From: Sphingorhabdus sp. 109
GTDB lineage: Bacteria; Pseudomonadota; Alphaproteobacteria; Sphingomonadales; Sphingomonadaceae
Assembly (NCBI RefSeq): GCF_902506555.1
Contig: NZ_LR732707.1
Location: forward strand, 1,703,138-1,767,137
DNA: 64,000 nt
Reading direction: 5' to 3'
The notes beneath the pieces were generated by a model, which saw only the letters and a list, made by a program, of their open reading frames with translations, ran no database searches and was not told the origin of the DNA. The translations under genes and the position numbers were made by a program. Positions 1 through 6,037 of the stretch are shown piece by piece. How positions within the stretch are numbered: the first letter of the stretch is position 1; each line of letters starts with the position of its first letter.

Positions 1-20
1 GGTTACCGCCGCAACTGGTG

Positions 21-377
21 CTAGACCACCTGCCCCGCCTTGCGTGACAGCAACCACGCAATCGCGAACAACAGCATGAACAGGCCGTCGACCATGGCGC
101 CGGCAAACACCGGCCCCGCCGCCACGCGCCCCTGCGCGGAGAGGATGGTCACCGGCAGGAAGAAGGACAGTTTTTCCAGTATCGCAATCGGGATTAGCGC
201 GCGATAGCGGGCCGGGTCCGTCGCGATCAGGATGAAGATCAGCTGGAACACCAGCGCGATGCCGATAAAGCCGTAATAATATTCCGGTCGCGGACCGGCT
301 TCGCCGAACAGTCCGGGGACCAGCGCGAGAAAGCCCCAGGCGGCGGCGAGAGCAAATATGATTCGGATATATTTCAC
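21..377 (-). CDS. Small four-helix membrane protein, unknown function
   Basis: A 118-residue very hydrophobic protein with about four predicted membrane segments (near residues 5-25, 35-52, 60-77 and 90-112). It starts at a GTG (375-377) with a GGAG Shine-Dalgarno six bases upstream and ends at TAG. I recognise no catalytic motif. The arrangement resembles small DUF-type integral membrane proteins that are frequent in sphingomonads. It is the first gene of the window, so its operon context to the left is not visible. The upstream 220 bases, up to the next gene on the plus strand, are a divergent promoter region. The gene is probably real; the function is unknown. Confidence 0.6.
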   Translation of the reverse strand: MKYIRIIFALAAAWGFLALVPGLFGEAGPRPEYYYGFIGIALVFQLIFILIATDPARYRALIPIAILEKLSFFLPVTILSAQGRVAAGPVFAGAMVDGLFMLLFAIAWLLSRKAGQVV

Positions 378-600
378 GGCGACTCCGGGTCGAACTTTAC
401 AAACTTTACAGTGTTAAGAGAAAAAATAATTGCTGTCCCCGAAATCACGAATTTCCGCATTTTATCAGAATGTTGAACAGATTTTCCGGCATAGTCTCTC
501 ATGTTCCGGTCTATAGCATAAGGCGGGCCTGTAGGACAGAGGCGCGGCCGTAAGATGCCGCCGCTATGGCAAATCCCGCGCGCCATGATATGGACCGGTC

Positions 601-963
601 ATGGAACAATATCGTCATATCGTCGGCTGGGGCGCGATCGCCGTCGCCGCAATCACCTTTCTCCCGCTGCCCCTGCCCGCCTTGCCACCGATGCTCACCG
701 CATCAATGGTGATGCTGGTCCCCGGCCTCGGACCGGTGCTGATGATGCTGATGCCGATGCTGCTCTTTGCCGCCGGTATCGGCCTGCTCAAAGGCTGGGA
801 CGGCGGGCGCAAGCTGTTTGTCGTCTGGGCGGTGATTGCCGGGCTGGCGGCGGTAGCGGGGCTCGACTATCTGCCGGTCGCGGCGATGGTCGATCTGACG
901 GTGATCGGGGCTTCGCTCGCGGTGGTTCTGTGGGGGGACTGGCAGCGGTTGTTGCCGCGTTGA
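601..963 (+). CDS. Small hydrophobic membrane protein, unknown function
   Basis: A 120-residue protein with about four membrane segments, rich in Met, Leu, Pro and Ala (a Met-rich LMMLMPMLLF stretch near residues 48-57). It starts with ATG at 601. No strong ribosome binding site is visible, so the start is uncertain. It is divergent from the membrane protein at 21-377 and ends 29 bases before a palindrome element at 993. No motif suggests a function. Codon use is like that of the surrounding genes and the reading is uninterrupted, so I treat it as a likely real hypothetical gene. Confidence 0.5.
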   Translation: MEQYRHIVGWGAIAVAAITFLPLPLPALPPMLTASMVMLVPGLGPVLMMLMPMLLFAAGIGLLKGWDGGRKLFVVWAVIAGLAAVAGLDYLPVAAMVDLTVIGASLAVVLWGDWQRLLPR

Positions 964-992
964 GGGGCACTCGTCATGTCGCAACAGCTTAA

Positions 993-1070
993 GTCATCCT
1001 GAACTCGTTTCAGGACCTCCATCGGCAGCGCGCGAACCTTGAGGGGATCCTGAAACAAATTCAGGATGAC
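993..1070. repeat. Family 1 palindrome pair (REPIN-like element)
   Basis: Two inverted copies of the palindrome GTCATCCTGAAC-loop-TTTCAGGA, about 25 bp each, separated by a spacer containing GCGCGAACCTTGAG. Each half can fold on its own (stem TCCTGAA/TTCAGGA), and the halves can also pair with each other. The same element recurs at 3297-3393 and 3873-3947, with a single half at 1716-1740. It lies between a hypothetical gene and the 3' end of the convergent DUF1294 gene. Confidence 0.9.
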
Positions 1071-1110
1071 GAGGGATGGTGTGATGAAGCATGGGATGAC
1101 AAACTTGAGA

Positions 1111-1593
1111 TCACCGCCCGCGATAGGGTTCGCACGCAATGCCGTCATTATCCCGGTCGAGCGGCGACCGGTAGCCCGGATCGCCCCGATAGAGCGGCGC
1201 GACACCGGCGCTGCGAGCAGTAGAGCAATTGGGATAATAAGCGTGTGATTGCGGCCGCTGCGCAAAGGTCTGCACCTCTTCCGCCTGCACCGGCGTGGAC
1301 AGACCGCCCGGCTCGTAAAAATAGACCCCGCAGAAAGTCAGCGCGACCAGCTGGAAAAATCCGATATATTGCAGGGCATTGCTAAAACTCTTCTTGCGTG
1401 TCTTGTGCCGGAAAACGGCCCGGCCCGCATATGCGCCGCCTATGCCGCCGATCAGCGCAAGACTCAGCAGACTGGCCTCGCTAACCCGCCAGCCACCCTG
1501 TTCTGCCTGCATCTTGTCCCAGGCAAACAGCACGAACGTCCACAAGTTCAATACCACGAGAGCGAGCATCAAGGAGAGTATAAATGCCATCAT
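1111..1593 (-). CDS. DUF1294 membrane protein with C-terminal Excalibur calcium-binding domain
   Basis: A 160-residue protein. The N-terminal part (about residues 1-85) is a DUF1294-type membrane domain: a first helix, then FAWDKMQAEQGGWRVSE, and then LSLALIGGIGGAYAGRAVFRHKT, the usual DUF1294 signature. A linker follows. The last 35 residues carry an Excalibur domain with YYPNCSTAR and the calcium-loop motif DRDNDGIACE. Excalibur domains are normally extracellular, so the C-terminus is probably periplasmic. I chose the ATG at 1593, preceded by AGG, over a Met five codons upstream. Substrate and role are unknown. Confidence 0.8.
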   Translation of the reverse strand: MMAFILSLMLALVVLNLWTFVLFAWDKMQAEQGGWRVSEASLLSLALIGGIGGAYAGRAVFRHKTRKKSFSNALQYIGFFQLVALTFCGVYFYEPGGLSTPVQAEEVQTFAQRPQSHAYYPNCSTARSAGVAPLYRGDPGYRSPLDRDNDGIACEPYRGR

Positions 1594-1715
1594 GCACCTG
1601 TACGGCAACAGACTTAAGAACCGGTGAAACGGGGCTTAATGCCGGTGATCAATCGTGAACCAACGCTCGCCGTCCCGAAATTGTTTCGCTTCGCTGTCGA
1701 GCGCAATCATCAAGG

Positions 1716-1740
1716 GGTCCTGAAACGAGTTCAGGATGAC
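1716..1740. repeat. Solo half of the family 1 palindrome
   Basis: GGTCCTGAAACGAGTTCAGG followed by ATGAC: one palindromic half (stem TCCTGAA/TTCAGGA, loop ACGAG) without an inverted partner nearby. It sits 22 bases past the stop codon of the secreted protein at 1763-2275. Confidence 0.8.
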
Positions 1741-1762
1741 GATGGGAGGGGATGACGAAGTC

Positions 1763-2275
1763 CTAGTCGCCGTAAGCCAGCAACAGCGACAATGTCCAGA
1801 TTCCGCGGTCCTCGCCATAGCCGATGACATCATCCAGCTTCCAGCCGCTGCGCTCCCGGACCCAATAATATCGGATCATTGTCGGGCTGTCGAAATTCTT
1901 GAAAGAGGCGGTCACGATTTTGCGATCAAACTGGTCGACCGCCTCATCGCCATAATCGCGTATCGGCACCTCCATGGTCTCGATGGCCAGTTCCGTGATC
2001 AAAGCATCCTGACCGTTTACGATCCAGTCGAAATCGAGTCGGTCGAACGGGTAGCCTTTGGCTTCGAGATAGTCGCGCTCCATCAGGAACAGGCTCTCCA
2101 GACGCTGCGTCATTGGCAGTGCGTCACGATCAACCGCTTCGGAATAGAGACTGCGCACAATTGTCTCCGGATCGTCCGCAGAATGCTTCGCTGTCGGCAC
2201 ATCTTTGACCGGTTGGGCCAGGACAGGCGACACCGCCAACAGCGTAACGGAAAAGGCAAAGACAAATCTGATCAT
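1763..2275 (-). CDS. Secreted hypothetical protein
   Basis: A 170-residue protein with a clear Sec signal peptide (MIRFVFAFSVTLLAVSPVLA, cleavage after LAQ or nearby). The mature part is soluble. It has a plan reminiscent of DUF3828-like periplasmic proteins: an N-terminal helix with VRSLYSEAV, a central FDWIVNGQDA, and a C-terminal YYWVRERSGWKLDDV strand pair. I could not assign it to a family with certainty. The ATG at 2275 is chosen; a TTG six bases upstream (2281) has a better-spaced GAGGGA and would add two residues. Function unknown. Confidence 0.7.
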   Translation of the reverse strand: MIRFVFAFSVTLLAVSPVLAQPVKDVPTAKHSADDPETIVRSLYSEAVDRDALPMTQRLESLFLMERDYLEAKGYPFDRLDFDWIVNGQDALITELAIETMEVPIRDYGDEAVDQFDRKIVTASFKNFDSPTMIRYYWVRERSGWKLDDVIGYGEDRGIWTLSLLLAYGD

Positions 2276-2382
2276 GTGCAATCATCCCTCACTTGGCGGG
2301 GAAGATTATGCCATGGCAGCAGTGGCGTCAATGAAGGCGAAGCGGATAACAACCAAGGGGATCATTGCCCCCGCCCCTCATC

Positions 2383-2742
2383 TCACCGACATTTCAACTC
2401 GCCGCGATCGATTTCGCGACCGAGCAGCGCGCCACCAGCAGCGCCCAATAACGTGCCAACGGTGCGATCACCATCGGTGTCGATTCCGCGACCGACCAGA
2501 GCGCCGACGGCGCCGCCGATAATCAGGCCGGTGGTGCCATTGTCGCGCTTGCAATGATAGCGCCCGTCCTTGCCGCGCCAGATGCGGTCATTGCGGCCCA
2601 GACGGCGAGGTTCATAATAGCGGCCATGCTCGTCATAGCGGCTCTTGTGCTTGCTCTTGGCATGGGCCGGGGCGCTGTCCAGCACAGCGGCAGCGGGCAC
2701 GACCAGCGAAGCGGCGGCGAGCGACATAAGGATATTGCGCAT
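2383..2742 (-). CDS. Glycine-zipper (2TM) outer-envelope protein
   Basis: A 119-residue secreted protein. Residues 1-28 are a signal peptide ending AHA. A basic, tyrosine-rich region follows (SRYDEHGRYYEPRRLGR, RYHCKRDNGTTG). The C-terminal half is a glycine-zipper 2TM domain (GLIIGGAVGALVGRGID and GTLLGAAGGALLGREID, residues 72-111). Such proteins are small envelope or outer-membrane-associated proteins of the RcnB/Rick17kDa/SlyB type. The start is fixed by GGGAG six bases before the ATG at 2742; the reading frame stays open upstream but has no good signal there. The function is only inferred. Confidence 0.85.
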   Translation of the reverse strand: MRNILMSLAAASLVVPAAAVLDSAPAHAKSKHKSRYDEHGRYYEPRRLGRNDRIWRGKDGRYHCKRDNGTTGLIIGGAVGALVGRGIDTDGDRTVGTLLGAAGGALLGREIDRGELKCR

Positions 2743-2928
2743 TTTAAAACTCCCGTTGTTTTTCTTATAACGTGACCGGGATTTACAAGTTGCAAGATGA
2801 ACGGTCTGTGACACGAAGCGCTCACATCGGCGGGCTATCGCACCAAAGCCACGACTTGTCCCCGGTGTCCGGAACTCGGAACAAAGACGCCTCTGCTGCG
2901 TTGAAAGATCAACAGAAAGAGGAAAATC

Positions 2929-3267
2929 ATGACCGACGAACGCAACATCAACCAGTCCCAGCGCGACGACGCGCAAGCCCAGAAATTTGCCGAGAAATCG
3001 CAACAGCAGACCAAAGCCAAGCACGAGGATATCGCCGACAGCACCCATGGCGGCCACACCGACCCGGCGCAGATCATCCCCGACGATACGCAGGACACGG
3101 TCGACCATATGAAACAAATGGCCGAAAGCGGCCGCATCGAAGGCGGCGCCTTTGCCGGCGAGCGCAATGATGACGACGAGGAAAGCGATCTCGGCATATT
3201 GGACAAGGCCGAGGACGACGCCCCGCTGAGCGAAAAGGGCGGAGCGGATTTTGGGAATAGCGGGTGA
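2929..3267 (+). CDS. Small hydrophilic acidic protein, unknown
   Basis: A 112-residue, strongly hydrophilic protein rich in Asp, Glu, Gln and Lys and without hydrophobic segments (for example QRDDAQAQKFAEKSQQQTKA, then GERNDDDEESDLGILDKAED). The ATG at 2929 is preceded by AGAGGAAA. The composition resembles small, probably disordered, stress-related cytosolic proteins seen in sphingomonads. I recognise no domain. It ends 29 bases before a family 1 palindrome pair. Confidence 0.6.
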   Translation: MTDERNINQSQRDDAQAQKFAEKSQQQTKAKHEDIADSTHGGHTDPAQIIPDDTQDTVDHMKQMAESGRIEGGAFAGERNDDDEESDLGILDKAEDDAPLSEKGGADFGNSG

Positions 3268-3296
3268 GGCACGAGAGAAACTAGACCAAGCCAATC

Positions 3297-3393
3297 GTCA
3301 TCCTGAATTTATTTCAGGATCCTTTCCGCGTGCGCGCGAACCTTGAGGCATCCTGAGCCGAACGCCAGCGAAGCTAAACGAGTTCAGGATGAC
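3297..3393. repeat. Family 1 palindrome pair, upstream flank of GIY-YIG gene
   Basis: The left half GTCATCCTGAATTTATTTCA is intact. The spacer has the conserved GCGCGAACCTTGAG. The right half is interrupted: TCCTGA, then about 22 foreign bases (GCCGAACGCCAGCGAAGC and neighbours), then GAGTTCAGGATGAC. It lies 102 bases before the GIY-YIG start at 3496; its partner lies 71 bases after the gene. Confidence 0.85.
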
Positions 3394-3495
3394 GACTCTC
3401 CGTACCACCAACGCGCCTTGACCGCACAGGCCACCGTTTGACAGTCTCGTCCCCTGCCCCTGTTGCCGCCCCCGACACTGCGGTAATCCCACACG

Positions 3496-3801
3496 ATGTC
3501 CTTTCAGCCCTGTGTCTACATCATGACCAACAAGCCGCGCGGTCTGCCCTATATCGGGGTCACCTCGGACCTGATGAAGCGCATCTACCAACATCGCGCG
3601 GGAATCGCCGACGGATTCACCAAACGCTATACCCTGAACAAGCTCGTGCTGTTCGAACAATATGGAACAATGGAACTGGCGATCACCCGCGAGAAACAGC
3701 TCAAGCGCTGGCACCGGCAATGGAAACTGAACCTGATCGAAGCGAGCAATCCGCATTGGCGCGATCTGGCAGAGGATTTCGGGTTTGAGCCCGTGCGCTA
3801 A
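3496..3801 (+). CDS. GIY-YIG nuclease-domain protein (copy A)
   Basis: A 101-residue single-domain protein of the GIY-YIG/UPF0213 superfamily. Residues 7-9 VYI and 19-21 YIG form the two signature strands. R29 in DLMKRIYQHR is the catalytic Arg position and E66 in TREKQLKRW is the probable metal-binding Glu. SNPHWRDL closes the domain. Families of this size have structure-specific nuclease folds, but no activity has been shown for this group as far as I know. It is flanked on both sides by family 1 palindrome pairs (3297-3393 and 3873-3947). It aligns without gaps to copy B at 34722-35012. The Shine-Dalgarno is weak. Repeat mobilisation or maintenance is an inference from context. Confidence 0.9.
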   Translation: MSFQPCVYIMTNKPRGLPYIGVTSDLMKRIYQHRAGIADGFTKRYTLNKLVLFEQYGTMELAITREKQLKRWHRQWKLNLIEASNPHWRDLAEDFGFEPVR

Positions 3802-3872
3802 TCGTTGGGCAGCGTTACAAAGAAGAAGAACCATCGCTCGGAAGGAAGGATCGTCTTTCTGGAGAATGGGTC

Positions 3873-3947
3873 GTCATCCTGAACTTGTTTCAGGATCCCG
3901 TCCGACAGCGCGAACCGCGAGAGATCCTGAAACAAGTTCAGGATGAC
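3873..3947. repeat. Family 1 palindrome pair, downstream flank of GIY-YIG gene
   Basis: The most perfect copy. The left half contains ATCCTGAA-CTTGT-TTCAGGAT, a perfect 8-bp stem with a 5-base loop. The right half is its exact inverse, ATCCTGAA-ACAAG-TTCAGGAT, and the spacer holds CAGCGCGAACCGCGAGAG. The 354 bases between the GIY-YIG stop and the next gene hold this element; I saw nothing else in the remaining part (3948-4155). Confidence 0.92.
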
Positions 3948-4155
3948 GAAGAAGAGGTGGGCCTGAAAATTGGTACGTTTAGTAAACTGTCACCGTAATT
4001 CCCATCGGGATTAGGACAAAGGCCGGGTCAGATCACCCGCGCTTTGCCTCCTTGACCGGAACTATCAATCGGTCTGCGGTCCGGGGGATAAAGCCGTATG
4101 GAGAGGGATGGTATTGGGCGTGATGATTGATATAACTGTCGCTGTAATTTTTCCC

Positions 4156-4836
4156 TCACCACGAATACGTAATCAGATTCCCAGCGACCCCTGGCGGCAA
4201 GTTTATGTTGATTTCCCGGAGGCCTTTGTTTGCAGGGATCACAAATCGATATTCATCTTGCCAAGCATCCTTGATCGATTTCATAAAATGCGATCGATCG
4301 TCAAATTTAGTGTATTTAACCCGTCCGTATCGCACATTTTCAAACGCTCCTAACGCTGAGATTAGCAACGAAATATCAGTGATCTCCACACAGCATTTTT
4401 TGTTCTCAAATCTTTCGGCAAGCGCTTTCGATTTCGTGTGGGATAAGCAAAGGAGAAACGCATCTTCTTCATAGACATCTATTCTAGTGTCCGGAATAGG
4501 AATTCCGTTACTCCTAAAGTTTATAAACTGTATATTCTGAACATTTTGTCCTATATTTGCAATACCTTCGAATGTCTCCGGGCTAGCTCCATCCCATCGG
4601 AATTGGCGAACTTCATCAGGCGTACTCGTACCGTTTCTCTCCGCTGATCGATAAAAACTGGCGCGCATCAATGGAATCTGGCCCCCTTCAATCCATGTCT
4701 TTGCGTACTCAATTTCGTTCAGGTACAAAAACAATGGTGCGTCGGGCATTTCTCGCAAATTAGAACCATATGGCCCATCAAAGTTAGCCGCCTTAGGATG
4801 TATAGAAGGAAATGGCCAAGCAGAATATATTTTCAT
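4156..4836 (-). CDS. Hypothetical protein of AT-rich composition, probably acquired
   Basis: A 226-residue soluble protein that I do not recognise. It lies 15 bases downstream of nrdB in the same direction. Its base composition is clearly more AT-rich than that of its neighbours, and it uses AT-ending codons that surrounding genes avoid, suggesting horizontal acquisition. Visible features: LFLYLNEIEYAKTWIEGG near residues 35-52, a serine/arginine-rich segment, CLSHTKSKALAERF in the middle, and WQDEYRFVIP near residue 191. The last is reminiscent of the closing EYR motif of DUF2971-type proteins, but that resemblance is weak. No membrane segments or signal peptide. Possibly a defence- or phage-related protein; this is only a guess from context. 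Confidence 0.7.
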   Translation of the reverse strand: MKIYSAWPFPSIHPKAANFDGPYGSNLREMPDAPLFLYLNEIEYAKTWIEGGQIPLMRASFYRSAERNGTSTPDEVRQFRWDGASPETFEGIANIGQNVQNIQFINFRSNGIPIPDTRIDVYEEDAFLLCLSHTKSKALAERFENKKCCVEITDISLLISALGAFENVRYGRVKYTKFDDRSHFMKSIKDAWQDEYRFVIPANKGLREININLPPGVAGNLITYSW

Positions 4837-4851
4837 GCCTTAAACACTCCC

Positions 4852-5904
4852 CTACTCCGCAGCAACCCCCGCTTCCGCAAACATATCCGGCCCGTCATCC
4901 GCAGCGACTTCGTCCTCGTTCGCGACCTTGCCCTTGCGCTTGTCGAAGCTCGACCAGACGTCGTTCCATTCGCCCTTGGTTGCGCCCTTGGAATATTCCG
5001 TCGCGCGGGCTTCGAAGAAATTGGCGTGTTCGACGCCGTTCAGGAGGGGCGCGAGCCAGGGCAGCGGGTGGTCTTCGATCATGTAGATCGGCTGGAAACC
5101 AAGCTGTCCGAGGCGCCAGTCGGCGATATAGCGGATGTAGCGTTTGATTTCCTTGGCGGTCATGCCGGTGACCGGGCCATCGCTGAACGCGAGATCGATG
5201 AACGCATCTTCCAGGCGCACCGTCTTCTGGCAGCAGTCGATAATATCTTCCTTGACCGACTTGGTCAGGCAGTCGCGTTCCTTCACGAACGTGTGGAACA
5301 TCTTGATGATGCCCTCGCAGTGCAGGCTTTCGTCGCGGACCGACCAGGAAACGATCTGGCCCATGCCCTTCATCTTGTTGAAGCGCGGGAAGTTCATCAG
5401 CATGGCAAAGCTGGCGAACAGCTGCAGCCCTTCGGTGAAGCCGCCGAACATCGCCAGCGTCTTGGCGATATCCTCGTCATTGTCGACGCCGAATGTGCCC
5501 ATATAGTCGTGCTTGTCCTTCATCGCTTCATATTCGAGGAACATCGAATATTCGCTTTCCGGCATGCCGATCGTGTCGAGCAGATGCGAGTAGGCGGCGA
5601 TATGGACGGTTTCCATGTTAGAAAAGGCGGTCAGCATCATCTTGATTTCGGTCGGTTTGAACACCCGGCCATATTTGTCGTGATAGCAATCCTGCACCTC
5701 GACATCGGCCTGGGTGAAGAAGCGGAAGATTTGCGTGAGCAGATTGCGTTCGTGATCGGTCAGCTTCTGCGCCCAGTCGCGGCAATCCTCGCCGAGCGGC
5801 ACTTCCTCCGGCATCCAGTGGATCTGCTGCTGCCGCTTCCAGAATTCATAGGCCCATGGATATTCAAAGGGCTTGTAGGTTTTGCGTGCTTCCAGAAGTG
5901 ACAT
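4852..5904 (-). CDS. nrdB: Class Ia ribonucleotide reductase, small (radical) subunit
   Basis: A 350-residue R2 subunit. It houses the diiron-tyrosyl radical used by NrdA to reduce ribonucleoside diphosphates in the cytosol. The metal ligands and radical site are visible: D67 (TQADVEVQD), E98-x2-H101 and Y105 in METVHIAAYSHLL (matching E115/H118/Y122 of E. coli), and later the SVRDESLHCEG ligand pair. The C-terminal tail DDGPDMFAEAGVAAE would bind NrdA. It follows nrdA in the same direction, with a 133-base gap holding a terminator-like hairpin. It starts with ATG at 5904, followed by SLLEARKTYKPFEYPWAYEF. No ATP-cone is present at its N-terminus. Confidence 0.97.
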   Translation of the reverse strand: MSLLEARKTYKPFEYPWAYEFWKRQQQIHWMPEEVPLGEDCRDWAQKLTDHERNLLTQIFRFFTQADVEVQDCYHDKYGRVFKPTEIKMMLTAFSNMETVHIAAYSHLLDTIGMPESEYSMFLEYEAMKDKHDYMGTFGVDNDEDIAKTLAMFGGFTEGLQLFASFAMLMNFPRFNKMKGMGQIVSWSVRDESLHCEGIIKMFHTFVKERDCLTKSVKEDIIDCCQKTVRLEDAFIDLAFSDGPVTGMTAKEIKRYIRYIADWRLGQLGFQPIYMIEDHPLPWLAPLLNGVEHANFFEARATEYSKGATKGEWNDVWSSFDKRKGKVANEDEVAADDGPDMFAEAGVAAE

Positions 5905-5977
5905 GGCTACTCATTCTCCGCTTTACTTTTTTCGTCCCCTCCCCGGGAGAGAGATGAAATACTCCTTTACGCTGCCG

Positions 5978-6018
5978 AAAAAACGGCCCCCTCCCGAAAG
6001 GAGCAAAAGGGAGGGGGC
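5978..6018 (-). terminator. Terminator-like hairpin between nrdA and nrdB
   Basis: On the minus strand, 20 bases after the nrdA stop, a perfect 10-bp stem (GCCCCCTCCC / GGGAGGGGGC, 13-base loop) is followed by CCGTTTTTTCGG, that is, six T. This has the form of an intrinsic terminator lying between two genes of one pathway, so it may attenuate nrdB or mark a processing site. Confidence 0.7.
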
Positions 6019-6037
6019 AGTGGGAAAACTGCCTAAT

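Noticed and set aside
374-586. A 70-codon minus-strand frame upstream of the first gene
   Set aside because: Low-complexity shadow region, no motif and no start signal; left as a divergent promoter region.
993-3947. CRISPR-like array
   Set aside because: The copies are palindromic pairs at irregular distances, without uniform spacers or cas genes.
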